A DNA stretch of 64,000 bases from JAWLAT01 sp041395325 (GTDB lineage Bacteria; Pseudomonadota; Gammaproteobacteria; Xanthomonadales; SZUA-5): the NCBI GenBank assembly GCA_041395325.1, contig JAWLAT010000005.1, positions 205,906-269,905 of the forward strand. Direction: 5' to 3'. Below the pieces are notes generated by a model. The model saw nothing but the letters and a program-made list of their open reading frames with translations. It searched no databases and was not told the origin of the DNA. The position numbers and the translations under genes are program-made. This document shows, one piece after another, positions 9,152 to 18,204 of the stretch. Each line of letters starts with the position of its first letter. Within the stretch, counting starts at the first letter, position 1.

Positions 9152-9805
9152 ATGCAGCACAGCGAGAGGCTGGTCCTGTTCGACGTCGATGGCGTCGTGG
9201 TGCTGCCCGGGACGCGGGATGCGCTGTCTGCGCAGCCCTGGAATGCGCACCTGCAAACTGACCTGGGCATCGACCCTGACTGGCTGTCGGCGCACTTGTT
9301 CGCGCCGGCGGCCGATGGGGTGCCATCGCCCTTTGAACGCTGCGCGCTGGGACAGGCCGACATCGTGCCGACGCTGCAATCGATACTCGCCGAGATCGGC
9401 CAGGCTGCCAATGTGGAGGCGCTGCTGGCCTGCTGGTTCGAGCGCGATGCCTATGTCGATCCGCAGGTGCTGGCAGCGGTCGGCGCGTTGCGCGCACATG
9501 GATACCGCTGTTGCCTGGCCACCTCGCAGGAAAAGCGCAGGGCCCACCACCTGTGGGAAACACTGGCACTGCGCGAGTCCTTCGACCAGATGTACTGCAC
9601 GGCCGACCTGAGCCTGTCGAAAAAGCAGCCCGAGTTCTTCCGCGCGGTGTCGGCCGCCGAGCGGTGTGCCGATCCGCTGTATTTCGACGATCGACTCGAC
9701 GTCGTTCGCTGCGCCGCGGTAGCGGGTTGGCGCGCCGTCCACTACACCTCAGTGGCGTCGGTGCGGGATCACCCCGACCTGGTTGACTGCTTCGCGGCGG
9801 CGTAG
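9152..9805 (+). CDS. HAD-family hydrolase (phosphatase-like)
   Basis: A 217-residue HAD-superfamily protein. Motif I is LFDVDGVVVL near the N-terminus (Asp nucleophile and acid/base Asp), motif II is CCLATSQEK (Thr/Ser), and the motif III Lys is probably in SLSKKQPEF. Motif IV is YFDDRLDVV (paired Asp). Length and a helical cap between motifs I and II fit subfamily I phosphatases of the YihX/epoxide-hydrolase-N type. The ATG at 9152 is preferred over the upstream in-frame GTG at 9131 because AGGGGA precedes it and the HAD motif then lies at the usual distance. The 3' end overlaps the convergent psuG-like gene by 37 bases. Substrate unknown. Confidence 0.85.
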   Translation: MQHSERLVLFDVDGVVVLPGTRDALSAQPWNAHLQTDLGIDPDWLSAHLFAPAADGVPSPFERCALGQADIVPTLQSILAEIGQAANVEALLACWFERDAYVDPQVLAAVGALRAHGYRCCLATSQEKRRAHHLWETLALRESFDQMYCTADLSLSKKQPEFFRAVSAAERCADPLYFDDRLDVVRCAAVAGWRAVHYTSVASVRDHPDLVDCFAAA

Positions 9806-10734
9806 GCGACGGCAATCTGCGCGCCCACGCGTGCGTTGTTGAGCGCCAGCGCCCGGTTGGCCGCAATGGACTGACCCTCGGTGGCGCGGGCCAGGTGGGC
9901 GAGCAGGAAAGGCGTCAGCGGCTTGCCGACGATCCGCTGGACCTGCGCTTCGGCCAGCGCGTTGGCGATGGCGGCCTCGATGGTGGGTGCGTCCAGCGCG
10001 GCTTCGGGCGGACAAGGGTTGGCGACCAGCACGCCGCCACGATCCAGTGCCCAGTGCGCGGCGAGGATGCGGGCCGTCTCTGCCGGTGTGTCCACGCGGT
10101 GTTCAAGCGCAATGCCCGACTGGCGGGTGTAGAACGCCGGAAACTCGTCCGTGCCGTAGCCGAGCATCAGCACGCCAAGCGTTTCCAGCATTTCGACCGT
10201 TCGCGGCAGATCGAGGATCGCCTTGGCGCCAGCTGACACCACCGCGATGCGTTCGCGCGCCAGCGTGGTCAGATCGCTGGACACATCGCCCGAATTGCCT
10301 CGATGCACGCCACCGATTCCGCCGGTGGCAAAAACGGCGATACCGGCCCGCGCGGCGAGCACCGCCGTCGCCGAGACCGTGGTCGCCGCCGAGGTACCGC
10401 GAACGATCACCACGGCCAGATCGGCCGCACCGGCCTTGGCAAAGCGCTGACCGTCGCGCGCGACCCGCTCCAGCTGCGCCTCGCTCAGTCCGATATGTGG
10501 CACGCCATCGAGCAGCGCGATCGTCGCCGGCACCGCCCCGTGCGCTCGAACTTCGGCTTCCAGCGCCCGCCCGATCGCCAGATTGTGCGGCCAGGGCAAG
10601 CCATGCGCCAGGATGGTCGACTCCAGCGCGACCACGGCGCGGCCGACAGCGAGTGCGCGACTGACTTCAGCGGAGATCAAGAACGCTCCCGCTTGCGCGC
10701 CAGTCTGGCGCTGGAAGCTGGGTGTCGTCATCAA
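9769..10734 (-). CDS. psuG: Pseudouridine-5'-phosphate glycosidase
   Basis: This enzyme cleaves pseudouridine 5'-phosphate to uracil and ribose 5-phosphate. The protein is full length (321 residues). It shows VVALESTILAHGLPWP near the N-terminus, LDGVPHIGLS, the GTSAATTVSATAVLA segment, ATGGIGGVHRG (metal/substrate Asp and Gly-rich loop follow in NSGDVSSDL), SAGAKAILDLPRT with the Schiff-base Lys, and the C-terminal LTPFLLAHLARATEG and NARVGAQIAVA. No pseudouridine kinase (PsuK) or transporter is adjacent, which is unusual because psuG is often paired with psuK. The adjacent HAD gene is convergent, so not co-transcribed. The start ATG at 10734 overlaps the end of a possible small upstream gene. 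Confidence 0.93.
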   Translation of the reverse strand: MMTTPSFQRQTGAQAGAFLISAEVSRALAVGRAVVALESTILAHGLPWPHNLAIGRALEAEVRAHGAVPATIALLDGVPHIGLSEAQLERVARDGQRFAKAGAADLAVVIVRGTSAATTVSATAVLAARAGIAVFATGGIGGVHRGNSGDVSSDLTTLARERIAVVSAGAKAILDLPRTVEMLETLGVLMLGYGTDEFPAFYTRQSGIALEHRVDTPAETARILAAHWALDRGGVLVANPCPPEAALDAPTIEAAIANALAEAQVQRIVGKPLTPFLLAHLARATEGQSIAANRALALNNARVGAQIAVAYAAAKQSTRSG

Positions 10735-10858
10735 GGCGGAATTCCACGCGCGATTGCAGCTCGGCCAGTCGCTGGGCCGGCGTGAGTGCAGCGGACCAGT
10801 CGAGCAGTCCAGCCTCTTCAGGCGTCAGTGCCAGTGCAGGGTCCGAGAGCGACGGCAT
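10667..10858 (-). CDS. Possible small protein overlapping the psuG start
   Basis: A 63-residue frame starting MPSLSDPALALTPEEAGLLDW, with third-codon GC bias like real genes. It overlaps the psuG start by 68 bases, which would give translational coupling. I do not recognise a family. It could be chance coding; the overlap and short length argue for caution. Confidence 0.4.
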   Translation of the reverse strand: MPSLSDPALALTPEEAGLLDWSAALTPAQRLAELQSRVEFRLDDDTQLPAPDWRASGSVLDLR

Positions 10859-10970
10859 GACCGAATCATACCGCCAGCCCGTCTCTTGGCGATGGCCCTG
10901 ACCATCGCATCACCAAGCCTGATACCCGCTTTCGCAGTATCGTCGCTGTCCTCTGGAACAGCCTCCCGCC

Positions 10971-11120
10971 ATGACCCAGTCGCCATCGATACCGCTGCTG
11001 CCGCCTGTGGCCAGCACCAAGGCCAAGCCGCGAAGGTTCGGATTGCTGGGCTGTGTCGCACTTTGGTCGGGCGTATTTGCGCTGCTGAGCCCCCGTCGAT
11101 ACAAGGCACTTTCGGTTTGA
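10971..11120 (+). CDS. Possible single-pass small membrane protein (49 aa)
   Basis: An ATG frame ending at TGA 11118-11120, encoding a basic stretch (KAKPRR), one hydrophobic segment (FGLLGCVALWSGVFALLS) and a basic tail (PRRYK), a layout seen in small inner-membrane proteins. The ribosome site is weak (GGAAC, 13 bases upstream). Nothing else occupies this gap of about 310 bases between two minus-strand genes. Family unknown. Confidence 0.3.
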   Translation: MTQSPSIPLLPPVASTKAKPRRFGLLGCVALWSGVFALLSPRRYKALSV

Positions 11121-11172
11121 CGAGCACCGAGCCGAGATGCCGGTCTCTGCCGACTCCGGCACGTCCGTCCGA

Positions 11173-13986
11173 TCAGTGCACGCGTAGCGCGTTGGCTGCA
11201 GGGCAGTCCAGCGGAATCGCGGTGGCGTTCTCGAAGCCATCAGACAGCACGCGGTCGGCTACACCCATTTCGTCGATTCGTACGACGCCGATCTGGTCTC
11301 CGTTCGTCAGATGCACGGTTCCCGCCACGCGCAGACTGCCATCGCCAGCCAGACCCAGGCCGCTGCCACGCAGGGTCGAAGGCATGTCACGGCTGACCCA
11401 GAGCGTTTCGCCCGTGGTCCCCGAGTACTTGATGGTCGTGTTCTGCCAGATGTCGCAATCGGAGGTCAGACGACCAGTGACAACCACATCCCCGGACGGC
11501 ATCACCACGACGTCGTTGCCTGCATCGAAGCTCGTGCCTTCACCTGTCTGGATTCGCTCCCATTGGAGCTGACCGGAGAGCCCAGTGTATTTGGCCGTGA
11601 CGAAATCGAGATCGTCGATGGCTGCACGTCTGACGCCGGTGACGATCACATCACCGATCGCGTCGAGTGCGAGCGCGTGCGCTGATTCGAGGTAGGGCCC
11701 TGGTCCGTCGCTGTAGGCAGCCCAGTGCAGGCTACCGTCCCCGCCATCCAACTTGGCAGTCACAATGGCCCCATCGGTTTGAGGGCGGTAGGACGAACCG
11801 GCGACGATGACATCACCCGCGTCGTCAATGGCCAGATCCTCGGCCACACCGAAGACACCCAACAACTCATCCGACAGGGCCAGCCAGATCTGACTGCCAG
11901 TTGCGCCAGACAGCTTGGTCACCGACAGTTGATCGTCGCTGGCCTGAATGTCGCCGAGTGCCCCGACGACAAACACGTCCCCCGCGGCATCTGTGGCCAC
12001 AGCATGGGCCGAGCCGAGATGGGCATCATCAACGCTGGCCCAAAGCACTTCGCCACTCCCACCAGCGTATTTGACCGCCATCGGGCTGGGCCCGCCCGAC
12101 CCCGGCCCGGTCGACGTACGACCAGAGATGATCACATCGCCGTTGGGGTCCACGGTGACCCCTTCGGCATGCTGGCTGCCAGATCCATTCGGTCCGGTGT
12201 ACAGCGCTGACCACTGCAGTGCTCCGCTTTCGCCAGCGTACTTCAGGGTGATCACATCCACGCTGCCGCCTGATGCAGGTTTGGTATCGCCAGTGACCAC
12301 GACGTCACCGGCGCCGTCCAGTGCCATTGCAACGGCAGAATCTCCAAGACCATCTTCGAGAACTGACTGCCAGAGCAGGCGCCCGTCGGCGGCGAACTTG
12401 GCAGTCACAACGTCGCTTTTCAAGCCGTTGTAACTGCAGCCGGTCACGTAGCTGTTGCCGGCCGCATCGGTCGCCATCGCCCGCCCCGAGCGCACCATCT
12501 CTCCGCAGCCAAAGGTGGTCACCAGCTCAAGCGGTCCTTCGGTGGTCACCCAGTCCTGGGATCCATCGGCACCATTGAGCTTGACCACCGCGAAGTCGTC
12601 TCTGCGAACGTACGTGTAGCTGGACCCGACCGTGATGACGTCACCGGCGGTGGTCAGCACCATCCCGTATGGCGCGTCGCCTTCAAAGTCGGGCCTGTCA
12701 AAACGAGTCTGCCAGTGGATTCCGCCGGACGCTCCAGCAAGCCTGGCAGTCAGAAACTCCACTTCGCCGTCAGCGTCGGTGACTGACCCCAGGACATACA
12801 CATCGCCATCGGCACCGGTCGCGACTTGCAGGCCCATGTCCCGATCCGCTGCGACCCCGCCCAGGCGTTGGGACCAGACCTGACTGCCGGTGTCGGCAGC
12901 GTGCTTCTGAATCAAGACGTCGTAGTCGATCCCGGGTCCAATGGAACCGGTCAGAACCGGGTTGTCCGCGTCATCCAGAACCAGTTTAGGCAGCACGGTG
13001 GGATATGAACCCAAGTCCGGGCCAAGCTCGGATGTGACCCAGATCTCATTGCCGGTCGTGCCGTCGTACCTGATCAGCAGGTACTCGTGATTGGGATCGC
13101 TGCCCGTCCAGATACCCGCCACGTAGACGTCACCGCTATTGCCCATGGCAACGGAAGTGGCCGAGGTGCCGGCGCGATTGAGGGTTGATTGTGCCTTTGT
13201 GGTGCCGGTCTGGCCGTCCAGCTTCAGGAGCGTCAGGAAGGTGCCGGTCTCCTTACTCAGACTGCCACCCGCAAGGACGTCTCCAGCTGCGTCTACCGCC
13301 AAACTGCTTGCGCGACGCACGTGACCATCGCCGCTTTCAGGTTGCCCCAGCCAGAGTTGTGCGCCAGTGGCGCCATCCAGCTTCTGCACCAGCATGTGGC
13401 TGAGTCCATCTGCATCCAGGTAGTAACCACTGACGAGCACATCGCCCTGGCTGTCCGGCAGCAGATCCAATGGCACGGCGGTCGGACCTGCGCCAGTGAA
13501 GCGCTGCGCCCAGATCTGCGCACCCGTCTCCCCATCCAGCTTCATGGTCACAACGTCTCGGGAATTGGCGCCGGTACTGACACTGCCGGTCACCAGGTAG
13601 TCGCCCGAGCCATCCACGGCAACTTTTCGGGTGCTCGTGAGCGGAAAAACGGCGTGGCGCTGGGTGGTCCAGAGAACGCGCCCATCTGGTGCGTATTTGA
13701 CGGCCAGAAAATGGTAGCCAAGCCCGTCATAGACGCAGCCGGCAACGACAAAATCCCCGGAAATGTCCATGGCGACCAAAGGCTGGTCAGAGAACCATGC
13801 ACCCCCACAGGCGACATACGCTGACATGTCGCCCATCTGCGGGGTGAAGGTCGCGCGCCAAATGGTGACCTGCGCCGGGGAGGTAGTCACCCATGTCAGT
13901 GCACCCAGGAGCCCCAGCAAGAGGCTCCGTGCGATCTGGCGGCGATGCCGCATCCGAGGCACAAACTTCCTGGCGAATGGGTTCAT
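11173..13986 (-). CDS. Exported 16-repeat beta-propeller (SBBP/PQQ-like) protein with displaced tag
   Basis: 937 residues with an N-terminal signal (SLLLGLLGALTWVTTSPAQ). About 16 repeats of roughly 53 residues follow, each with the pattern VAVDGSGDYLVTG then VVTMKLDGETGAQIW, typical of SBBP-type propeller blades. Repeats 1 and 9 share a distinctive GC-x-Y-x-GL...DGR-x-LW form preceded by a CG pair, suggesting two eight-bladed propellers. Near the C-terminus VLSDGFEN resembles the shared tag but has Leu for the first Phe and is followed by about 20 residues containing a Cys. It is probably secreted or surface-exposed; ligand unknown. It is transcribed alone, with divergent or unassigned DNA upstream. 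Confidence 0.75.
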   Translation of the reverse strand: MNPFARKFVPRMRHRRQIARSLLLGLLGALTWVTTSPAQVTIWRATFTPQMGDMSAYVACGGAWFSDQPLVAMDISGDFVVAGCVYDGLGYHFLAVKYAPDGRVLWTTQRHAVFPLTSTRKVAVDGSGDYLVTGSVSTGANSRDVVTMKLDGETGAQIWAQRFTGAGPTAVPLDLLPDSQGDVLVSGYYLDADGLSHMLVQKLDGATGAQLWLGQPESGDGHVRRASSLAVDAAGDVLAGGSLSKETGTFLTLLKLDGQTGTTKAQSTLNRAGTSATSVAMGNSGDVYVAGIWTGSDPNHEYLLIRYDGTTGNEIWVTSELGPDLGSYPTVLPKLVLDDADNPVLTGSIGPGIDYDVLIQKHAADTGSQVWSQRLGGVAADRDMGLQVATGADGDVYVLGSVTDADGEVEFLTARLAGASGGIHWQTRFDRPDFEGDAPYGMVLTTAGDVITVGSSYTYVRRDDFAVVKLNGADGSQDWVTTEGPLELVTTFGCGEMVRSGRAMATDAAGNSYVTGCSYNGLKSDVVTAKFAADGRLLWQSVLEDGLGDSAVAMALDGAGDVVVTGDTKPASGGSVDVITLKYAGESGALQWSALYTGPNGSGSQHAEGVTVDPNGDVIISGRTSTGPGSGGPSPMAVKYAGGSGEVLWASVDDAHLGSAHAVATDAAGDVFVVGALGDIQASDDQLSVTKLSGATGSQIWLALSDELLGVFGVAEDLAIDDAGDVIVAGSSYRPQTDGAIVTAKLDGGDGSLHWAAYSDGPGPYLESAHALALDAIGDVIVTGVRRAAIDDLDFVTAKYTGLSGQLQWERIQTGEGTSFDAGNDVVVMPSGDVVVTGRLTSDCDIWQNTTIKYSGTTGETLWVSRDMPSTLRGSGLGLAGDGSLRVAGTVHLTNGDQIGVVRIDEMGVADRVLSDGFENATAIPLDCPAANALRVH

Positions 13987-14381
13987 GGCGGGCCTTCGTC
14001 GTCAGGGATTGGAAGTGCGCGGACGGCAAGATCGCTCACCCTTGAACTGACTTCGGAGGCTCAAGGGCAGCTACGCCAATCGAGTCTGTGTCGAGATAGC
14101 GGATCACACAAGTCCCGCCCTGACGACCGCTCCCTGTTCATGCAGCACAGGACAGACGTGCAACGATCGGCCAATGAGAGCGGATTGATTACCCGCGGCG
14201 ATCCCGCGCCATTCAGCCGCAACCGCGGCTGAGTCACTCGCTATGGTCGACTGGTCACTGGCTTGCGGAGAACTGCACCCATTCTCAAGTTCGGGTCGAC
14301 GGCCCAGGTTTCAAATCCGCTGCAGTTGCTCACGTCATCACAAGAGACCTGGCGCCCTCCAGCGACAGTTGATCCCGTCCC
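13987..14381. other. Intergenic stretch with a GC-rich hairpin
   Basis: About 395 bases between two minus-strand genes. The only clear structure is CAGCCGC-AACC-GCGGCTG at 14214-14231, a 7-bp stem with a 4-base loop and no T tract. No credible gene is seen. The promoter of the downstream 937-residue protein gene is expected next to 13987. Confidence 0.45.
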
Positions 14382-16988
14382 TCACTCAAAGCCATCCGCA
14401 AACAAGCCGTCAGCATCCGCGGGCAACGGCCACACCCAGGCGCCGCGCGAGCGGGTCCAGACGGCCAGCGTGGTGAAGCCGCGGTCGACGGTCATGTCCC
14501 AGATCATCACGCCGGGCAGGCCCAGGTGCTTCTGCCAGACCACCGGATCGGCGTCGACGTCGTCGGTGTAATACAGGCCCCAGTCGGAACCGGCGAAGAC
14601 CTGCTTGGGCCGGTTCGGATTGACCATGACGCTGTTGACCGGGATGTTCGGCAGATCGCCGGAGACGTTGCGCCAGGTGAAGGTGGCGCAATCGGCGGTG
14701 CAGCGCACCTGGAAAACATGGCCCGGGGTGGCGGGCGTGTTCTGGTCGAAACCACCGGTCACCGCGTAGCCCACCAGCGGGTCCAGCGGATCGGTCACCA
14801 CATCCAGGATGAAGCGGTTGGGCAGCACGCTGTTGCCGTCGGTGACGTTGACCCAGGTGGCCGAGTTGGTGACGTCCTGACCCATGCCGAAGCCGAACCA
14901 GACGTTGCCGTCGTTGGTGCCGGCGATGGCCACATCCGGCGTGCTGAAGGCGTAGCTCAACTGATTGATGTAGGAACGATCACCCAGCGTGCCCTTGGTC
15001 AGGTCCGGGCTGTTGACCTTCCAGCCGGTCGTGGGCACGCCGCCCGTCACCGACTCCCAAACGCGGAAACTGCCGGCAATCATGCGGCCACAGCCCTCGA
15101 CTGCGGGGCAGCCACTGTTCTCGTCGCCGAACTGATACAGGTTGAAGTTGGTGATGAAGGGCTTGCGATCGCCGCTCCAGCCACTCGGGGCGGCGCTGAC
15201 GGTACTGGTGCTGCCGAGCCCGCCGGATGCGCTGTTGGTGCGATTGATGACGCCGTTCTGGATTGTGTAGTACCAGCGCTGCTGATTGATCGGCTCGATC
15301 GTGCTCCAGAAGCCATCACCACCACTGCGGTTGAACCAACGCTGCGAGTCGAAGTTGCCGCCGGACCAGGTCGACACCATGCAGGAGTTGTCCTGCGCGC
15401 CACCCACCGCGCTGGCATTCGGCGCCGTGTTGAAGTTCGCGGTGATGCCGCCGGAATAGAATTCGATGGTGTTGAGGGTTTCGTTGAGCGACACCCAGGT
15501 CGGCGAACCCGCCAGCGCATTGCCGGTGTAGTAGACGCCGCCGTCGGTGCCGATCAGCAGGCGATTGGGGTCGTTGTTGACGAAGCTCCGGGCGTGATGG
15601 TCGACGTGCGGGGCCGTGCCCATGCTGGAGAAACTCGTGCCCCCATTGGTGGTGCGGAAGGTGCGGAAGGCACTCATGATCACGGTGTCCGCGTCGACCG
15701 GGCTGACCGTCACGCCGGCGTTGTACCAGGCCTGCGTGCCATAGGCGCTGCTGTCGCCGGACATCTGCGTCCAGTTGGCGCCGCCATCGGTGGAGCGCCA
15801 GACGCCGAGCATGACCGGGCTGGCGGACGAACCGACCTGGGCGTACAGCGTGTTGAGGTCGGTGGGTGCCACGGCCAGATCAATGCGGCCCACGGTGTTG
15901 GCCGGTCTGGGGGCGCCGCCGCCGGTACCGGCCGGCCAGCCGTTGTCACCGCGGGAGACCAACGCCCAATCGGTTGGGCAGCCACTGGCTGGCACCGTGG
16001 CCGTGTAGACGCCGTTGGCACCATTCTGATTCAGGTCCGGCTGCACTGCGGTTTCAAAGCCGCGCGTGCCGACAGCGGCCAGGATGCGCGTCACCCCGCC
16101 ACCCAGATTGGACAGGATCAGGCCGGTGGTGTCCTGTCGCTGAGTGGTGAAGCCGTTGCTCAGGCAGGGGCCGGTCCAGTTGTCGCCGGCGTCGTAAGAC
16201 AGGAACACGCCCGTCTTGGCGCCTACGACAACGATGTTCGAGTTGTTCGGATCGACGGCCACCTTGCCGATGGCCTGGTACTGCGGCACGCCATTGGCGC
16301 TGGGCGGGTAGAAGGGGTTGAAGACATCAGTGCCCTTGGCCTCCCAGGTGTTGCCGCCGTCGATCGATTTCAGAACGCCGTTGGCACCGAAGGAATAAGA
16401 GCCGTAGCGAAGGTCACCCGTACCGGCGTAGAGCACATCGGGATTGTTCGGGTCCAGGGTCAGATCACCGATGGCGCTGTTGTGGATCAGTTCCAGCGTG
16501 GCGGAATTGTCGGTGGTGTTGACCCAGGTGGTACTGGCGTCACAGCAGTTGGTCGTTTTCCAGACGCCACCGCCATCGGAGCCAATCCACGCGATGCTGG
16601 GATTGCCGGGATGGCTGACAATGACATTGGTGCGACCGGCAATGCCGCCGCCGTTGCCGAGCGGTTGCGGGCCCAGCGCAGTGAACAGGGCCGGGTCCAG
16701 CGCCTCGCCGGACCTGCGTTGCAGCGCGATGCCCGCCGGCAACGACTGCTGGATCTGCGCAGCCTGATCGGCAGCCTCGCGCATCCACTGCGGATTGAAG
16801 TGGCCGGTGGGGTAGCTGGCGCGATCGGACCAGTACGACCCGTCGTAGGCCTCTTTGGCCAGCTGACCGGACAGCTTCTCACCTTCGCTGGCTGAGCCAG
16901 CCACCATCAGCGGCCCGGAAGGTTGCGTCGCGCAACCGCCGATGGCGCACGCCAAACCTAGCCACAGCGGACGGGAGAAGCGATTCAT
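14382..16988 (-). CDS. Putative lipoprotein with sortilin/BNR-type propeller and C-terminal tag
   Basis: 868 residues. The N-terminus ends in CAIGGC, a lipobox-like site, so lipidation at Cys is plausible. The body contains Asp-box/BNR motifs such as SIDGGNTWE, SYDAGDNWTGP and STDGGANWTQM, together with GRTNVIVSHPGNPSIAWIG and DPNNPDVLYAGTGD. This is the pattern of VPS10/sortilin-like and xyloglucanase-type ten-bladed propellers. The protein ends exactly at LFADGFE, the cleanest copy of the shared tag. A lipobox plus this tag suggests envelope localisation. Catalytic residues cannot be assigned, so hydrolase activity is not claimed. Confidence 0.8.
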   Translation of the reverse strand: MNRFSRPLWLGLACAIGGCATQPSGPLMVAGSASEGEKLSGQLAKEAYDGSYWSDRASYPTGHFNPQWMREAADQAAQIQQSLPAGIALQRRSGEALDPALFTALGPQPLGNGGGIAGRTNVIVSHPGNPSIAWIGSDGGGVWKTTNCCDASTTWVNTTDNSATLELIHNSAIGDLTLDPNNPDVLYAGTGDLRYGSYSFGANGVLKSIDGGNTWEAKGTDVFNPFYPPSANGVPQYQAIGKVAVDPNNSNIVVVGAKTGVFLSYDAGDNWTGPCLSNGFTTQRQDTTGLILSNLGGGVTRILAAVGTRGFETAVQPDLNQNGANGVYTATVPASGCPTDWALVSRGDNGWPAGTGGGAPRPANTVGRIDLAVAPTDLNTLYAQVGSSASPVMLGVWRSTDGGANWTQMSGDSSAYGTQAWYNAGVTVSPVDADTVIMSAFRTFRTTNGGTSFSSMGTAPHVDHHARSFVNNDPNRLLIGTDGGVYYTGNALAGSPTWVSLNETLNTIEFYSGGITANFNTAPNASAVGGAQDNSCMVSTWSGGNFDSQRWFNRSGGDGFWSTIEPINQQRWYYTIQNGVINRTNSASGGLGSTSTVSAAPSGWSGDRKPFITNFNLYQFGDENSGCPAVEGCGRMIAGSFRVWESVTGGVPTTGWKVNSPDLTKGTLGDRSYINQLSYAFSTPDVAIAGTNDGNVWFGFGMGQDVTNSATWVNVTDGNSVLPNRFILDVVTDPLDPLVGYAVTGGFDQNTPATPGHVFQVRCTADCATFTWRNVSGDLPNIPVNSVMVNPNRPKQVFAGSDWGLYYTDDVDADPVVWQKHLGLPGVMIWDMTVDRGFTTLAVWTRSRGAWVWPLPADADGLFADGFE

Positions 16989-17167
16989 GGCGCGACCCTT
17001 CGTTCAGAAAAAGATCGGCAATCATCGGCGCGAAATCGGGCAATCACAATAGCGATGAGTGCATCGGGATCACTTGGCGGCAGGAATTCTGCGCTCATCT
17101 CCCAGGGATCCTCCGAACAAGTCGCGTGAGCCGCGTTGCGTCCCAGATCGTTCGCAGCATGGCGCAC

Positions 17168-17211
17168 TTGCAATCGCTCGCCCTGCGGCTCATAGTGAAC
17201 CATATGGTTCA
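17168..17211 (+). promoter_or_regulatory. Promoter and 16-bp operator on the ArsR start codon
   Basis: TTGCAA (17168-17173), a 17-base spacer and CATAGT (17191-17196) form a sigma-70-like promoter whose expected start is the A of the ATG at 17204. TGAACCATATGGTTCA (17196-17211) is a perfect 16-bp palindrome centred on that start codon. The arrangement indicates a leaderless mRNA repressed by the ArsR protein it encodes. Confidence 0.7.
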
Positions 17212-17560
17212 GTTTGATGCGAGTCTGGATGCCACCTTTGCGGCGCTGTCCGACGGCACCCGCCGCGGCGTCCTGGAATGGCTGCGCAGCGCGGACGCCT
17301 GCATCAGTGAACTGGCGCAGCGCTTCGACATGACTCTGACGGGCATGAAGAAGCACATCGGGGTGCTGGAACGCGCGGGGTTGGTGACCACACAAAAGGT
17401 TGGGCGCGTCCGCACCTGCCGGTTGGGGCCGCGCCAGCTGGCAGCCGAAGCCGCCTGGATTGAACAGCATCGGCAGCTGTGGAGCGAACGCTTCGACGCG
17501 TTGGACGAGATCGTCGAGGACTTGAAACGGAAGGAGATGGCAAATGCACACCGGCAATGA
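17204..17560 (+). CDS. ArsR-family transcriptional repressor
   Basis: 118 residues starting MVQFDASLDATFAALSDGTRR. The winged helix-turn-helix includes ISELAQRFDMTLTGMKKHIGVLERAGLV and then TQKVGRVRTCRL as the wing. It lacks the CxC metal site of ArsR/SmtB metal sensors, as is usual for ArsR proteins encoded next to SRPBCC genes. The ATG at 17204 is chosen because homologues begin here and it lies in the centre of a 16-bp palindrome; the frame continues upstream without resemblance. It overlaps the SRPBCC gene by 17 bases, so the two are translationally coupled. Likely role: autorepressor; the signal is unknown. Confidence 0.9.
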   Translation: MVQFDASLDATFAALSDGTRRGVLEWLRSADACISELAQRFDMTLTGMKKHIGVLERAGLVTTQKVGRVRTCRLGPRQLAAEAAWIEQHRQLWSERFDALDEIVEDLKRKEMANAHRQ

Positions 17561-18041
17561 GGCAGCTCCAGAGGTCAACCGGACCAGCGTGGAGCGTACG
17601 TCCGACCTGGACATGGTCGTGACTCGCAGCTTCGACGCACCGGTCCACATCGTCTTTGAGGCGTGGCGCAATCCGGCCCTCTTCCAGCAATGGTGGGTGC
17701 CGAAGTCGGCCGATCTGAAGCTGATCTCCTGCGAGATGGACGTCCGCACCGGTGGCAGCTATCGCCTGGTCTTCGCCCATCCGCTGGCAGAACAGCCGAT
17801 GGCCTTCTTCGGTCGATACCTGGAAGTCATCACCAACGAGTGCATCGTCTGGACCAATGACGAGAGTGACCAGGGCGCCGTCACCACGGTGCGATTTGCC
17901 GCCGTCGACGGCAGGACGCGAGTGACCCTGCACGAACGCTATCCCACCCGCGAAGCCCTCGATGAAGCCATCGCCGGCTCGGCCGAAGGACTGCCGGAAC
18001 AGTTCGCGCAGTTGGCGGCGTTGTTGGCGGAGCGCGCCTGA
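17544..18041 (+). CDS. SRPBCC (AHSA1-like) domain protein
   Basis: 165 residues with the AHSA1/START-like fold: VVTRSFDAPVHIVFEAWRNPALFQQWWVP at the N-terminus, then EMDVRTGGSYRLVF, GRYLEVITNECIVWT and the C-terminal helix AEGLPEQFAQLAALLAE. Such proteins bind small hydrophobic ligands, and a pairing with an ArsR repressor is widespread. Overlap with the repressor gene (17544-17560) indicates one operon. GGAG lies upstream of the ATG. The ligand is unknown. Confidence 0.9.
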   Translation: MHTGNEAAPEVNRTSVERTSDLDMVVTRSFDAPVHIVFEAWRNPALFQQWWVPKSADLKLISCEMDVRTGGSYRLVFAHPLAEQPMAFFGRYLEVITNECIVWTNDESDQGAVTTVRFAAVDGRTRVTLHERYPTREALDEAIAGSAEGLPEQFAQLAALLAERA

Positions 18042-18204
18042 GGATCCATGCCATCACCGGGCAATCGATGGCAATCGTTCGATGGCGGCACGACGCGGAG
18101 CGTCGCCAGGAGCCCGCCGGCCGCGCCATCCGGCCAGCCTGCGGGAGGCTGACGGCGTGCATCGTGCTGGCGGGATCCCGGCGCTGAATCAACGTGGGGG
18201 GGTC

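Noticed and set aside
14526..16895. A 789-codon + strand frame opposite the BNR-propeller gene
   Set aside because: Antisense shadow caused by high third-position GC; no family resemblance, while the opposite strand has lipobox, Asp boxes and tag.
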